Source: a bacterium
GTDB lineage: Bacteria > Hydrothermota > Hydrothermia > UBA1063
Assembly: GCA_030019025.1 (NCBI GenBank)
Contig: JASEFR010000002.1
Span: 62,320 to 110,048, forward strand
DNA length: 47,729 nt
Direction: 5' to 3'
In this document: positions 22,322 to 30,402 of the stretch, in pieces
Position numbering within the stretch: the stretch's first letter is position 1
Layout: each line of letters opens with the position of its first letter
The notes under the pieces: generated by a model
Database searches by the model: none
Seen by the model: only the letters and a program-made list of their open reading frames with translations
Told to the model about the DNA's origin: nothing
Position numbers and translations under genes: made by a program

Positions 22322-24112
22322 TTAGTGGTGTGAAACGTGTTTCTCCGTTACCGTCTCAATCGCGCTTCCAGTATAATCCGAACGTTTGAAATAATAGGTA
22401 TGGAGCAGTTTATGTGAAACTTCAGAGCCTGGCTTACCAAGGAACTTCTCATAAACTCTCTTTATAGCCGGATTTTCATGGGTTCTGCGGATCGGTAATG
22501 ATTTATCTTCTTTATACAATCCCTCACCTCTCCTTGCTCTCATCGCAAAAGTGCTTCCCTTAGGTTGTCCACCGCCACCAACACAACCACCCGGGCATGC
22601 CATAATTTCTATGAATGCATATTCACTCTTCCCGGTCTCTTCTATCTGCTTCCTGACTTTTGTAAGAAGCTCCCTTGCATTTCCAAGGCCATGGGCAACC
22701 GCAACTTTAACCTTTAACCCATCAATGTCAAGCTCAGCCTCTTTAATCCCCGCCATTCCTCTCACCGCGGTTATATCAAGATTTTCCAATTCCTTACCGG
22801 TAATCATCCAGTATGCTGTTCTCACAGCCGCTTCCATAACTCCACCCGTTGCTCCGAATATAGTTGCGGCTCCGGAATACATTCCCATAAGCTCATCGGG
22901 CTTTTCATCAGGAAGCTCTTTAAGGTCAATACCTGCCGACTTCAACATTCTTACAAACTCTCTTGTTGTAAGAACATAATCAACGTCCTGATATCCAGAA
23001 TCTCTCATCTCCGGCCTTCTTGCTTCAAACTTTTTGGCGGTGCACGGCATTATTGAAACACTAACAATTTTTGAAGGGTCAATACCTGCCTCCTTGGCAA
23101 AATAGGTCTTTGCAAGAGCACCAAACATTTGCTGAGGAGACTTGCATGTTGAAACGTGCTTGGCAAGATCTGGGAAAAAGGTCTCCATAAACTTTATCCA
23201 GCCAGGGGAGCAGGAAGTGATAAGAGGCAATGGTTTTCCATTCTTAACCCTGTCCACAAACTCGTTGGCCTCCTCCATAATGGTTAGGTCTGCTGCAAAG
23301 TTTGTATCGAAAATCACGTCAAAACCTAACTTTCTCAAGGCAGCATACATCTTTCCAACGGTAACCGTTCCAACCTCCATACCGAATTCTTCACCCAATG
23401 TAGCTCTTATAGAAGGAGCCTCCTGAACCACAACAACTTTGTCAGGGTCAAGAAGTGCATCCCACACAAGGTCAATTTCACTTCTTTCACTGAGAGCACC
23501 CGTGGGACAGAAAACAGTACACTGTCCACAATTTACGCAGGGGCTATTCCCAAGTCCCTGGGAGAAGAATGTATCTACCTCTGCCTCGAATCCTCTATTT
23601 GCAATGGTTATTGCCGAAACCGTCTGTAATTCATTACATACAGTTACACACCTTCCACACAATATACATTTATTCGGATCCTTGAGAATAGCTATGCTTG
23701 TTTCGTCAACAGGTTTTCTTTCCAAAATCGCAGGTAGCCCATTCATGTCTACTCCAAGGTAGTTTGCCAGGGACTGAAGCTCGCACTTCTCGTTTGCTGG
23801 GCAGGTTGGACAGGTAATATCGTGGTCAGAAAGTAAGAGCTGAACGATGGTCTTTCTCACTTCTCTGAGAGCCTTTGAGTTTGTTATGACTTTCATCCCT
23901 GGAGCAACGGGGGTGCAGCAGGATCTCTTTGGTGTTGGAGAGCCCTCTATCTCAACGACACATACGCCGCAGGCACCAGTGGGAGGGAGATCCGGATGGT
24001 AGCACAATGTAGGAATGTGAATACCTGCCTTTTTTGCAGCTTCTAAAATTGTCGTACCCTGTTCAACTTCCACTTCCTTACCATCTATAAATAATTTAAC
24101 CATTTCTGCCAT
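22322..24112 (-). CDS. hydA: [FeFe]-hydrogenase catalytic subunit HydA (multi-subunit, group A3-like)
   Basis: 596 residues that reduce protons or oxidise H2 at the H-cluster. The N-terminus carries a [2Fe-2S] set (C37, C48, C51, C65), the His-ligated cluster motif H-x3-C-x2-C-x5-C, and two [4Fe-4S] motifs (CILCGRC and CVNCGQC). H-cluster motifs: L1 T299-S-C-S-P-G-W305, L2 MPCTAKKFE, L3 EIMACPGGCVGGGGQP. In L1 one of the two adjacent cysteines of the classical TSCCPGW is Ser302. The C-terminal tail after L3 resembles that of NAD(H)/ferredoxin-linked trimeric and tetrameric enzymes. Immediately upstream lie hydC-like and hydB-like genes; downstream lie two regulators and the maturases. Confidence 0.95.
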   Translation of the reverse strand: MAEMVKLFIDGKEVEVEQGTTILEAAKKAGIHIPTLCYHPDLPPTGACGVCVVEIEGSPTPKRSCCTPVAPGMKVITNSKALREVRKTIVQLLLSDHDITCPTCPANEKCELQSLANYLGVDMNGLPAILERKPVDETSIAILKDPNKCILCGRCVTVCNELQTVSAITIANRGFEAEVDTFFSQGLGNSPCVNCGQCTVFCPTGALSERSEIDLVWDALLDPDKVVVVQEAPSIRATLGEEFGMEVGTVTVGKMYAALRKLGFDVIFDTNFAADLTIMEEANEFVDRVKNGKPLPLITSCSPGWIKFMETFFPDLAKHVSTCKSPQQMFGALAKTYFAKEAGIDPSKIVSVSIMPCTAKKFEARRPEMRDSGYQDVDYVLTTREFVRMLKSAGIDLKELPDEKPDELMGMYSGAATIFGATGGVMEAAVRTAYWMITGKELENLDITAVRGMAGIKEAELDIDGLKVKVAVAHGLGNARELLTKVRKQIEETGKSEYAFIEIMACPGGCVGGGGQPKGSTFAMRARRGEGLYKEDKSLPIRRTHENPAIKRVYEKFLGKPGSEVSHKLLHTYYFKRSDYTGSAIETVTEKHVSHH

Positions 24113-24118
24113 AAAAAA

Positions 24119-25726
24119 TTACCTCCTGCATTTTTCACATCTATAATTTTTATCAAGGTGTGCTAAGAAATCCTCTCTGAAGTTTTCAATTGCACTTTTT
24201 ACTGGCATAATTAGTGACTGCCCGAGAGGGCAAAAAGAAGATTTAAACATTGCCTCAGAGAGGCTGATCATCTTGTCAAGGTCCTCCTCTTTTGCTTCTC
24301 CTTCCCTGACTTTATTAATTATTGTGTAAAGCTCATACGTGCCGATCCTACACGGGGTACATTGACCGCAGGATTCATGTTTGAAGAACCTTATTATGGA
24401 AAAGAGCATATCTACCATACAGGTATCTTCGTTCATAACGAGAATCGCACCAGAACCAAGAACCGCCTTATATTGCTTTAGATTATCAAAATCCATCCTC
24501 ACAGAAAGCAAACTCTCAGGTAGAAACACACCCGCAGCACCACCCACAAGAGCAGCCTTAAATCTCTTGCCATCCTTTATTCCGCCACCGTAATTAAAGA
24601 TAATATCCCTTAGAGGAGTGCCCATTTCCACTTCTATAAGGCCAGGATAAACTACATGTCCAAGAATGGTGAAAACCTTAGTCCCTGGGCATTTTTCTGT
24701 GCCCATAGATCTGTACCATTCGGCTCCATTTTTAATGATAGAAGGAACATTGGCAAGAGTTTCAACATTGTTAACCACTGTCGGCTTCATCCACAAGCCG
24801 TGAGTTACAGGATAAGGGGGCTTGTTTCGAGGTTGTCCTCTTTTACCTTCCAAAGATTCAATAAGAGCGGTTTCTTCACCACAAACGTAAGCACCAGCAC
24901 CTTTCTTTATCTCAAGGTCGAAATTCACATTCGTTCCGAGAATATTTTTGCCAAGAATGTTGTAATTGTAGGCATCCTGTATCGCCTTTTGTAATCTTCT
25001 TATAGAGAGGTCATATTCTCCCCTTACGTAAATATATCCTTTCTCAGCACCAATCGCGTATCCTGCTATGATCATACCCTCTATTAACTTGTGGGGATCA
25101 CCCTCAAGAATTAACCTGTCTTTAAAAGTGCCGGGTTCCCCTTCATCAGCGTTGCAAATTACAAACTTCTCGTCACCTGGAGCCTTCCTGGCAGATTCCC
25201 ACTTAATTCCCGTTGGAAAACCTGCACCACCTCTTCCCCTCAAACCAGATTTCTTAATTTCCTCGACGACTTCTTCCGGTTTCATTGAAGTAAGAACTTT
25301 CTCTAATGCCTCATAACCACCAGCTGCAATATAATCGTCAATGTTTTCAGGGTCTATAATACCTACGTTTTCAAGGACAACCTTTTTCTGCTCCCTCGTA
25401 AGGCCAACTTTTTCTTTCTTCACAAATCTCGCAGGTACTTCACCAAGAAGTAAATCCTTCACCGGTCTTCCCTTTAAGAAGTGTTCCTCAACAATTCTTG
25501 GTATATCACTGACCTTCAAATTAGCATAGTAAATACCTTCAGGGTAAACTACCATCAGAATACCTTTACCCGTAATCCCAATCGATCCAGTCTCTAAAAC
25601 TTTAATCTCATCTTCCAAATTCCTTTTCTTGAGCTCCTCGAGGAGAGCCTTTTGAAACTCCACAACGCCTGCAAGAATCGTATCAGGATCTACAGGTAAA
25701 AGAACATGCATTCTCGCTATCTTCAT
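24119..25726 (-). CDS. hydB: NuoF/HydB-like NADH- and FMN-binding subunit with Cys-less N-terminal domain
   Basis: 535 residues. The core has the NAD(H)/FMN motif [23 protein letters not shown], and a [4Fe-4S] site SC453-GQC456-TPC459 ... C499. The N-terminal thioredoxin-like [2Fe-2S] domain (1-about 95) keeps its fold pattern but has no cysteine: the first Cys of the whole protein is in VICNADEG. It also has GGAAGVF where its paralogue has GGPSGGC. The protein ends right after NYRCEKCRR, so the C-terminal two-[4Fe-4S] ferredoxin domain of classical HydB is absent. Gene order hydC-hydB-hydA and an ATGA overlap with hydC suggest it is HydA's immediate diaphorase partner. Confidence 0.88.
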   Translation of the reverse strand: MKIARMHVLLPVDPDTILAGVVEFQKALLEELKKRNLEDEIKVLETGSIGITGKGILMVVYPEGIYYANLKVSDIPRIVEEHFLKGRPVKDLLLGEVPARFVKKEKVGLTREQKKVVLENVGIIDPENIDDYIAAGGYEALEKVLTSMKPEEVVEEIKKSGLRGRGGAGFPTGIKWESARKAPGDEKFVICNADEGEPGTFKDRLILEGDPHKLIEGMIIAGYAIGAEKGYIYVRGEYDLSIRRLQKAIQDAYNYNILGKNILGTNVNFDLEIKKGAGAYVCGEETALIESLEGKRGQPRNKPPYPVTHGLWMKPTVVNNVETLANVPSIIKNGAEWYRSMGTEKCPGTKVFTILGHVVYPGLIEVEMGTPLRDIIFNYGGGIKDGKRFKAALVGGAAGVFLPESLLSVRMDFDNLKQYKAVLGSGAILVMNEDTCMVDMLFSIIRFFKHESCGQCTPCRIGTYELYTIINKVREGEAKEEDLDKMISLSEAMFKSSFCPLGQSLIMPVKSAIENFREDFLAHLDKNYRCEKCRR

Positions 25727-26184
25727 TTCGATTCCCTCCTTTTCTCCTCAATTATCTGCCTGACTTTTTCCGGAGTTAGGTTACCATAGACCTCCTCATT
25801 GATCATCATAGCAGGCGCAACACCACATACACCTATGCAAGAAGTCAGCTCTAAAGTAAAGAGTTCATCTTTTGTGGTTTCCCCGATCCCAACCCCAAGG
25901 GTTTTAACGAGCTCCACAATCAAATCACTGGAACCCATAAGGTGACAAGTCGGTGATTCACATACCCTAATAATGTATTTTCCCCGGGGTTTTAGGCTGA
26001 ACATACTGTAGAAGGTGGCCACCCCATGAACATAACTGTAAGGGAGGTTTAACCATTTAGCAACCGCTCTTAGATCCTCTTCTGTCAGATAATGCCGGGG
26101 ATTATTGTCCTGAATATCATGCAAAATATAAAGGAGGTTGTCCTTCGACTTTCCATACTTGTTAAGAATTTCTTCCCTTGTCAT
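25723..26184 (-). CDS. hydC: NuoE/HydC-like [2Fe-2S] subunit, second diaphorase module
   Basis: 153 residues: an N-terminal helical bundle (NPRHYLTEEDL...VHGVATFYSMF) and a thioredoxin-like [2Fe-2S] domain with all four ligands (CESPTC and CIGVC). It relays electrons between the flavin subunit and the hydrogenase. The stop overlaps the hydB-like start as ATGA, so these two are coupled and probably form a dimer. It is one of two intact NuoE-like proteins in this operon; the other is encoded at 28768-29295. Confidence 0.9.
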   Translation of the reverse strand: MTREEILNKYGKSKDNLLYILHDIQDNNPRHYLTEEDLRAVAKWLNLPYSYVHGVATFYSMFSLKPRGKYIIRVCESPTCHLMGSSDLIVELVKTLGVGIGETTKDELFTLELTSCIGVCGVAPAMMINEEVYGNLTPEKVRQIIEEKRRESK

Positions 26185-26196
26185 AGCACCCCCAAA

Positions 26197-27864
26197 TTAA
26201 ACTATTCCTTTTAATTTTTCCTCAAGCGAAACCTCTTCCTCTTTTGCCTCTTCAAACTGGCAAACGCCTGCTCTACATTTCTTATCTTTAATGTGTTCAA
26301 TGTACTCTTCCCTGAAATAACGTAATGTAGAAAGTACAGGGTTTGGTGCCGATTGACCAAGCCCACAGAGAGAGGTTCTCTTTATCTCTTCCCCAAGTTT
26401 TTCAAGGGTTTCAATATCTTCCATCTTACCACGGCCCTTAGTTATCCTGTCAAGAATATCGTAAAGATGCTTCAATCCAATCCTACAAGGTACACACTGA
26501 CCGCAGGACTCTTCCACTGTAAAATCTAAAAAGAACTTGGCAAGATTTACCATGCAGGTATCCTCATCCAGAACAATTACACCACCGGAGCCCATTATCG
26601 TTCCGAGTTTTCTAAGCGACTCATAATCAATAGGAGTATCGGCATAATCCGCAGGTACACAACCTCCCGAAGGCCCGCCTATCTGAACCGCTTTAAACTT
26701 CTTATTATCCGGAATGCCACCCCCTATATCAAAGACGAGTTCTTTTATAGTAATTCCCATTGGAACCTCAACAAGTCCCGTATTATTAACCTTTCCAGAA
26801 AGGGCAAATACCTTGGTACCTTTGCTGGTTTCTGTTCCAATGCTGGCAAACCATTTAGATCCATTAAGGATTATATGCCGCACATTCGCAAAGGTTTCAA
26901 CGTTATTAATTAAAGTAGGTTTACCCCATAAGCCCTTTTGAGCAGGAAATGGAGGTTTCGGCCTCGGTTGACCACGTTTCCCCTCAATTGATGCAATGAG
27001 TGCCGTCTCTTCTCCGCACACAAAGGCTCCTGCACCAATCCTAATCTCTATATCAAAACTGAAGGAGGTTTCAAAGATGTTGTTCCCAAGAAGTCCGTAT
27101 TTCCTTGCCTGCTGAATGGCCTTTTCCAATCTCTTTATTGCAAGGGGATATTCTGCTCTCACGTAGACATAACCCTGTTTCGCTCCAATGGCATAAGCAG
27201 CAATTGCCATACCTTCAATTACAGAATGGGGATCGCCCTCGAGAATCGCCCTGTCCATAAAGGCACCGGGATCACCTTCGTCACCATTACAAACCACAAA
27301 CTTCTCATCACCGGGTGATTCTCTCGTTACTTTCCATTTTAATCCAGTTGGAAAACCGGCTCCTCCTCTTCCTCTTAGTCCGGAATTAATCATTTCTTCA
27401 ATAACCTGCTCGGGCGTCATTTCAGTGAGGACCTTAGCCAATGCTTCATATCCGCCGACGGCAATATATTCCTCAATATTTTCAGGATCAATTTTTCCAC
27501 AATTTGAAAGCACTATTTTGAGCTGTTTTTCAAAGAAGGGTATCTGTTTTTTCTCTTCAACGATTCTCCTGGCCTCGGGAGTGGTCCACTGAAGCCTCTT
27601 CACAGGTCTTCCTCTGATAATGTGTTCTTTAACAATCTCCTCAACGTCGCTCTCCTTAACCCTTATGTAAAAGACGCCATCAGGATATACAAGCATAACA
27701 GGACCAAGCTCACACGGTCCCATACAACCCGTCTCAACTATCGCAACTTCGTCTTCCAAATTGTGTTCTTTCAGAACTGCCTGCAATCTATTTTTAATAG
27801 TTGTACTATCATTTGAAATACAGGCAGCTCCAGAACACACAAGTATATCTAGCCTCTTTGGCAT
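26197..27864 (-). CDS. NuoF/HndC-like NADH- and FMN-binding subunit with intact N-terminal [2Fe-2S] domain
   Basis: 555 residues. The N-terminal thioredoxin-like domain has the full ligand set C10, C15, C47, C51. The core shows [23 protein letters not shown] and GGPSGGC, and the [4Fe-4S] motif SC454-GQC457-VPC460 ... C500. After DKKCRAGVC the sequence turns into an acidic tail and stops. The C-terminal double [4Fe-4S] domain that normally begins there in HydB/HndC is missing. It follows the Cys-less Trx-like protein by one stop codon, so NuoE(28768)-Trx-NuoF matches the hndA-hndB-hndC order of Desulfovibrio-type NADP-reducing hydrogenase. The SD is AAGGAGG. Confidence 0.9.
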   Translation of the reverse strand: MPKRLDILVCSGAACISNDSTTIKNRLQAVLKEHNLEDEVAIVETGCMGPCELGPVMLVYPDGVFYIRVKESDVEEIVKEHIIRGRPVKRLQWTTPEARRIVEEKKQIPFFEKQLKIVLSNCGKIDPENIEEYIAVGGYEALAKVLTEMTPEQVIEEMINSGLRGRGGAGFPTGLKWKVTRESPGDEKFVVCNGDEGDPGAFMDRAILEGDPHSVIEGMAIAAYAIGAKQGYVYVRAEYPLAIKRLEKAIQQARKYGLLGNNIFETSFSFDIEIRIGAGAFVCGEETALIASIEGKRGQPRPKPPFPAQKGLWGKPTLINNVETFANVRHIILNGSKWFASIGTETSKGTKVFALSGKVNNTGLVEVPMGITIKELVFDIGGGIPDNKKFKAVQIGGPSGGCVPADYADTPIDYESLRKLGTIMGSGGVIVLDEDTCMVNLAKFFLDFTVEESCGQCVPCRIGLKHLYDILDRITKGRGKMEDIETLEKLGEEIKRTSLCGLGQSAPNPVLSTLRYFREEYIEHIKDKKCRAGVCQFEEAKEEEVSLEEKLKGIV

Positions 27865-28230
27865 TTATGCCTCCTTGACCTCTATTACGTATTCCGTTAC
27901 AGGATTCCCATTCACGATATGTTCTGCAACAATTCTTCTCGCAATTTCAGGAGTCAGGTTTCCGTAGACCACAATGGGTTTACCCTCTTCCCATACCTCT
28001 GCAACTGGCTCATGGGAGGAAAGCCCTTTTTCTCCACTCTGAGTAACAATAACATCCTGTAAGTTTCTTTTCTCAATTTCGTCTATGAAAGCCTTCAAAA
28101 CTTCCCTTGCACCAGCAGCTATACCGCTGGTCCCCATACCCACGACAATCTTGACTCTTGCCTTACCTTCTCTAAGTTTAAGTTCTTTCTCTGCCTTCTC
28201 CCTGATCTTTCTAAGATCTTCTAACTTCAT
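27865..28230 (-). CDS. HndB-like thioredoxin-fold [2Fe-2S] ferredoxin homologue without any cysteine
   Basis: 121 residues: an N-terminal charged helix, then a thioredoxin-like ferredoxin fold whose phrases G-M-G-T-S-G-I-A-A-G-A-R-E-V and T-Q-S-G-E-K-G-L-S-S-H-E-P are recognisable versions of the family motifs G-T-C-G-I-A-A-G-A and T-G-C-x-G-L-C-x-x-E-P. All four ligand positions are replaced (Ser, Glu, Ser), and the protein contains no Cys at all, so it cannot hold the usual cluster. The fold is otherwise well kept, suggesting a structural or regulatory role rather than decay. The start overlaps the HATPase stop as ATGA; the next gene begins directly after its stop. Confidence 0.85.
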   Translation of the reverse strand: MKLEDLRKIREKAEKELKLREGKARVKIVVGMGTSGIAAGAREVLKAFIDEIEKRNLQDVIVTQSGEKGLSSHEPVAEVWEEGKPIVVYGNLTPEIARRIVAEHIVNGNPVTEYVIEVKEA

Positions 28231-28778
28231 GACACTACCTCCATTGCTTTCAGGTTTTTATCAATATACTCTTCCAAAAATCTTATTACTTCAGGATGAT
28301 TAACAGGCACATCCTGAAGTTCTTTTTTAATTTCCCGGGTATCCAGAATAAAAGATTCTCCATCTTTATAAATCTCGAATACAAAATCAATATCAGGTTT
28401 TCCAACAACAAGGGTCAAAATTGTATCTTTGAGGTTTCCAATAGGAGGAAGGTCGATGTGAGACTTTCTAAACCTTGCTCTAATTAGCGTACCTTTTCCA
28501 GGTACGCTTTTTATTTCAAAACTACCATCACAATGTTCCGCAATTTGCTTAAAAAGGGGAATCCCGAGCCCCACTTTCTTGTAGGATTTAGTTGTGAAAA
28601 ATGGATCTTGAACCCTTTTAACCTCTTCCTCAGTCATACCTCTACCATTATCCTCAATCTCAATTGCCAGTGTGTCGAGAGAGTCATTTTGTTCGATCTT
28701 CACCCTGACTAAACTTGCACCTGCGCTTAAAGAATTTTGTACAATGTCCATTATGTGCATGGAAAGTTCAGCCAGCAA
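28227..28778 (-). CDS. GHKL-type ATPase domain protein embedded in the hydrogenase operon
   Basis: 183 residues. A histidine-kinase-like ATP-binding domain occupies about 1-108: N-box HIMDIVQNSLSAGAS, G1 box DNGRGM, F-region DPFFTTK, G2 box GLGIPLF. An extra C-terminal domain of about 75 residues follows. There is no phospho-acceptor His domain and no membrane segment, so it is not a classical sensor kinase. The start is TTG at 28778, supported by the family-like opening (L-A-E-L-S-M-H-I-M-D-I) and a GAGGGG upstream. It sits between the NuoE-like and Trx-like subunit genes with overlaps on both sides, implying direct work with the complex, perhaps as a phosphorylating or ATP-sensing regulator (inference). 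Confidence 0.82.
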   Translation of the reverse strand: MLAELSMHIMDIVQNSLSAGASLVRVKIEQNDSLDTLAIEIEDNGRGMTEEEVKRVQDPFFTTKSYKKVGLGIPLFKQIAEHCDGSFEIKSVPGKGTLIRARFRKSHIDLPPIGNLKDTILTLVVGKPDIDFVFEIYKDGESFILDTREIKKELQDVPVNHPEVIRFLEEYIDKNLKAMEVVS

Positions 28779-29295
28779 CCCCTATTTGCCCCTCTTTTTC
28801 TTCAGCTTCTTTTTGTTTTCTATATTCTCTTAGAACTTCTTTTACCTTTTCGGGCGTTAGTTTGCCAAAAACATCCTCGTTAATCATTATCACTGGCGCA
28901 AGCCCACAGGCACCGAAACATCTGGCGGTTGAGAGTGTGAAAAACTTATCCTTTGTGGTTTCACCAACCTTAATTCCAAGCTCTTCCGATATGGCTTTCA
29001 GAATTGCATCAGCACCTTTTACATGACAGGCAGTCCCCATACATACATTGATAACGTGTTTAGCGACAGGTTCTGTACGGAAGAAATTATAGAATGTAAC
29101 AACGCCATAAACCTGTGAAAGAGGAACGCCAAGCTCTTTTGCGACAAAGTATTGAACTTCTGGTGGAAGATAACCAAAAATTTCCTGGGCCCTGTGCAAA
29201 ACCTGAATTAGTGGGCCGGGCTTTCTCTTATATCTCGCGATATCTCTTTTTAACATCTTGTATTGTGGATTATCTTCAGGTATGTGAAGTTTCAT
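28768..29295 (-). CDS. NuoE/HndA-like [2Fe-2S] subunit, first diaphorase module
   Basis: 175 residues with an N-terminal helical bundle (GPLIQVLHRAQEIFGYLP...VYGVVTFYNFF) and a thioredoxin-like domain with four ligands (CMGTAC and CFGAC). It ends in a charged tail rich in Lys and Glu. It passes electrons between a NuoF-like flavin subunit and the catalytic subunit. The start overlaps the PHP stop as ATGA and has a GGGAGG SD. Together with the Trx-like and NuoF-like genes downstream it forms an hndABC-like set, separate from the hydCB pair. Confidence 0.9.
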   Translation of the reverse strand: MKLHIPEDNPQYKMLKRDIARYKRKPGPLIQVLHRAQEIFGYLPPEVQYFVAKELGVPLSQVYGVVTFYNFFRTEPVAKHVINVCMGTACHVKGADAILKAISEELGIKVGETTKDKFFTLSTARCFGACGLAPVIMINEDVFGKLTPEKVKEVLREYRKQKEAEEKEGQIGVAG

Positions 29296-30044
29296 AAAAT
29301 CCTCCCTTTTTCACCATAAACTTCATAACTTCTTCCCTCTAATCCCTTTAATGCCTTCTTAATCTCTTCTACAGTGGGTTTCTCAACATTGAACACCACA
29401 TACCCCCTACCTATCTCCTCAGGATAGTGGGCGTCGGAAAACATTACTATTGGATAATTTGAAACACCTGGAATTTCCTTATCATTTATCTTCGACACCT
29501 CAGTGTTGTACATAACTTCTAAAGCGTCAACATTGAGATTTTCGGGAATAAATCCCAGTTGCGAAATAATGCTAAAATGTGTTGCATTGACATGCGAAAG
29601 AACAGAAATACCTCCATAGTCCTTAACCAGACTCAGCACTTCGTCCATGCTTAATGTAATTGAGTTTAGAAGGAGCTTCTCTTCAAACTTTATTATTTCA
29701 TCATTTTCGTCAACAACCACCTGATCTCCAAAATAATCAGGGTTATTAGGAATATTAGGCAGATGCTCATAAACAATTTTTCCGAATTCCTTCAATTTCT
29801 CAACAGAATCAAAGAGGGCAAGAAGGTGCACCTCTTCAGAGGTCTGGACTTCCATACCATAAAGTGCAGAAATTAACTTTTTTTCCACAAATTTCGAAAG
29901 CTGTGCTGAATTTTCGTAAGCATTATGGTCTGTGATAGCTATAAAATTAATACCCTTTTGCAAAGCGGTTTCAACTATTTTTTTTGGCGACATCTCCAAA
30001 CTCCCGCAGGGGGAAAGTGCCGAATGAATGTGAAAATCCGCCAT
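29292..30044 (-). CDS. PHP-domain phosphoesterase-like protein
   Basis: 250 residues from the ATG at 30044; an in-frame GTG at 30062 is possible but overlaps the upstream gene. PHP metal motifs are visible: DFHIHS at 3-8, ITDHN near 40, a histidine in the L-S-H-V-N-A strand, and FSDAHYPEEIG near the C-terminus, which together can bind two or three metals. PHP proteins hydrolyse phosphoesters (histidinol phosphate, nucleotides, oligonucleotides). Proteins of this short type occur beside DRTGG and HATPase genes at hydrogenase loci, as I recall, but their substrate is unknown. ATGA overlap with the NuoE-like gene. Confidence 0.82.
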   Translation of the reverse strand: MADFHIHSALSPCGSLEMSPKKIVETALQKGINFIAITDHNAYENSAQLSKFVEKKLISALYGMEVQTSEEVHLLALFDSVEKLKEFGKIVYEHLPNIPNNPDYFGDQVVVDENDEIIKFEEKLLLNSITLSMDEVLSLVKDYGGISVLSHVNATHFSIISQLGFIPENLNVDALEVMYNTEVSKINDKEIPGVSNYPIVMFSDAHYPEEIGRGYVVFNVEKPTVEEIKKALKGLEGRSYEVYGEKGRIL

Positions 30045-30048
30045 AAAT

Positions 30049-30402
30049 CTACTTAGCTTCACCGTATCTTAATAAATTGTAAAGTTTACCGCAAAATTCG
30101 AAGGTATTTAGTTCTGTGCTTAGTAAGATTACACCCTCTTCCGTCGCCTTTTTCAGTGTAGTATCGTCGGGAACTATACCTTTCGCAATAACAATTCCAG
30201 CTGCATCCTTTAGTTTTGCAACAGCTATCACGTTGAGGTGTCTTTGTATGGTAACCCATAGTTCGTCTTTGGAAAGCCCGGCAATCACATCCGAGAGAAG
30301 ATCGGAGGCATATCCCCAGGATACTTCTCTCATCTCCCAGCCATTAACTTCAGAATTAAATACCTTCAAGTTCAGTGCCTTAACGACCTCACTCAGCTTC
30401 AT
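30049..30402 (-). CDS. DRTGG-domain protein, copy 2
   Basis: 117 residues from the ATG at 30402, which has AGGAG 8 nt upstream; the longer open frame to 30474 runs inside the HATPase gene. The fold signature Y-A-S-D-L-L-S-D-V-I, then I-V-I-A-K-G and L-L-S-T-E-L-N-T-F-E-F-C, parallels the gene two positions upstream, so they are paralogues. DRTGG domains are small ligand-sensing modules found near CBS and HPr-kinase-like proteins; the ligand here is unknown. It overlaps the HATPase stop by 14 bp and ends 4 nt before the PHP start. Confidence 0.8.
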   Translation of the reverse strand: MKLSEVVKALNLKVFNSEVNGWEMREVSWGYASDLLSDVIAGLSKDELWVTIQRHLNVIAVAKLKDAAGIVIAKGIVPDDTTLKKATEEGVILLSTELNTFEFCGKLYNLLRYGEAK

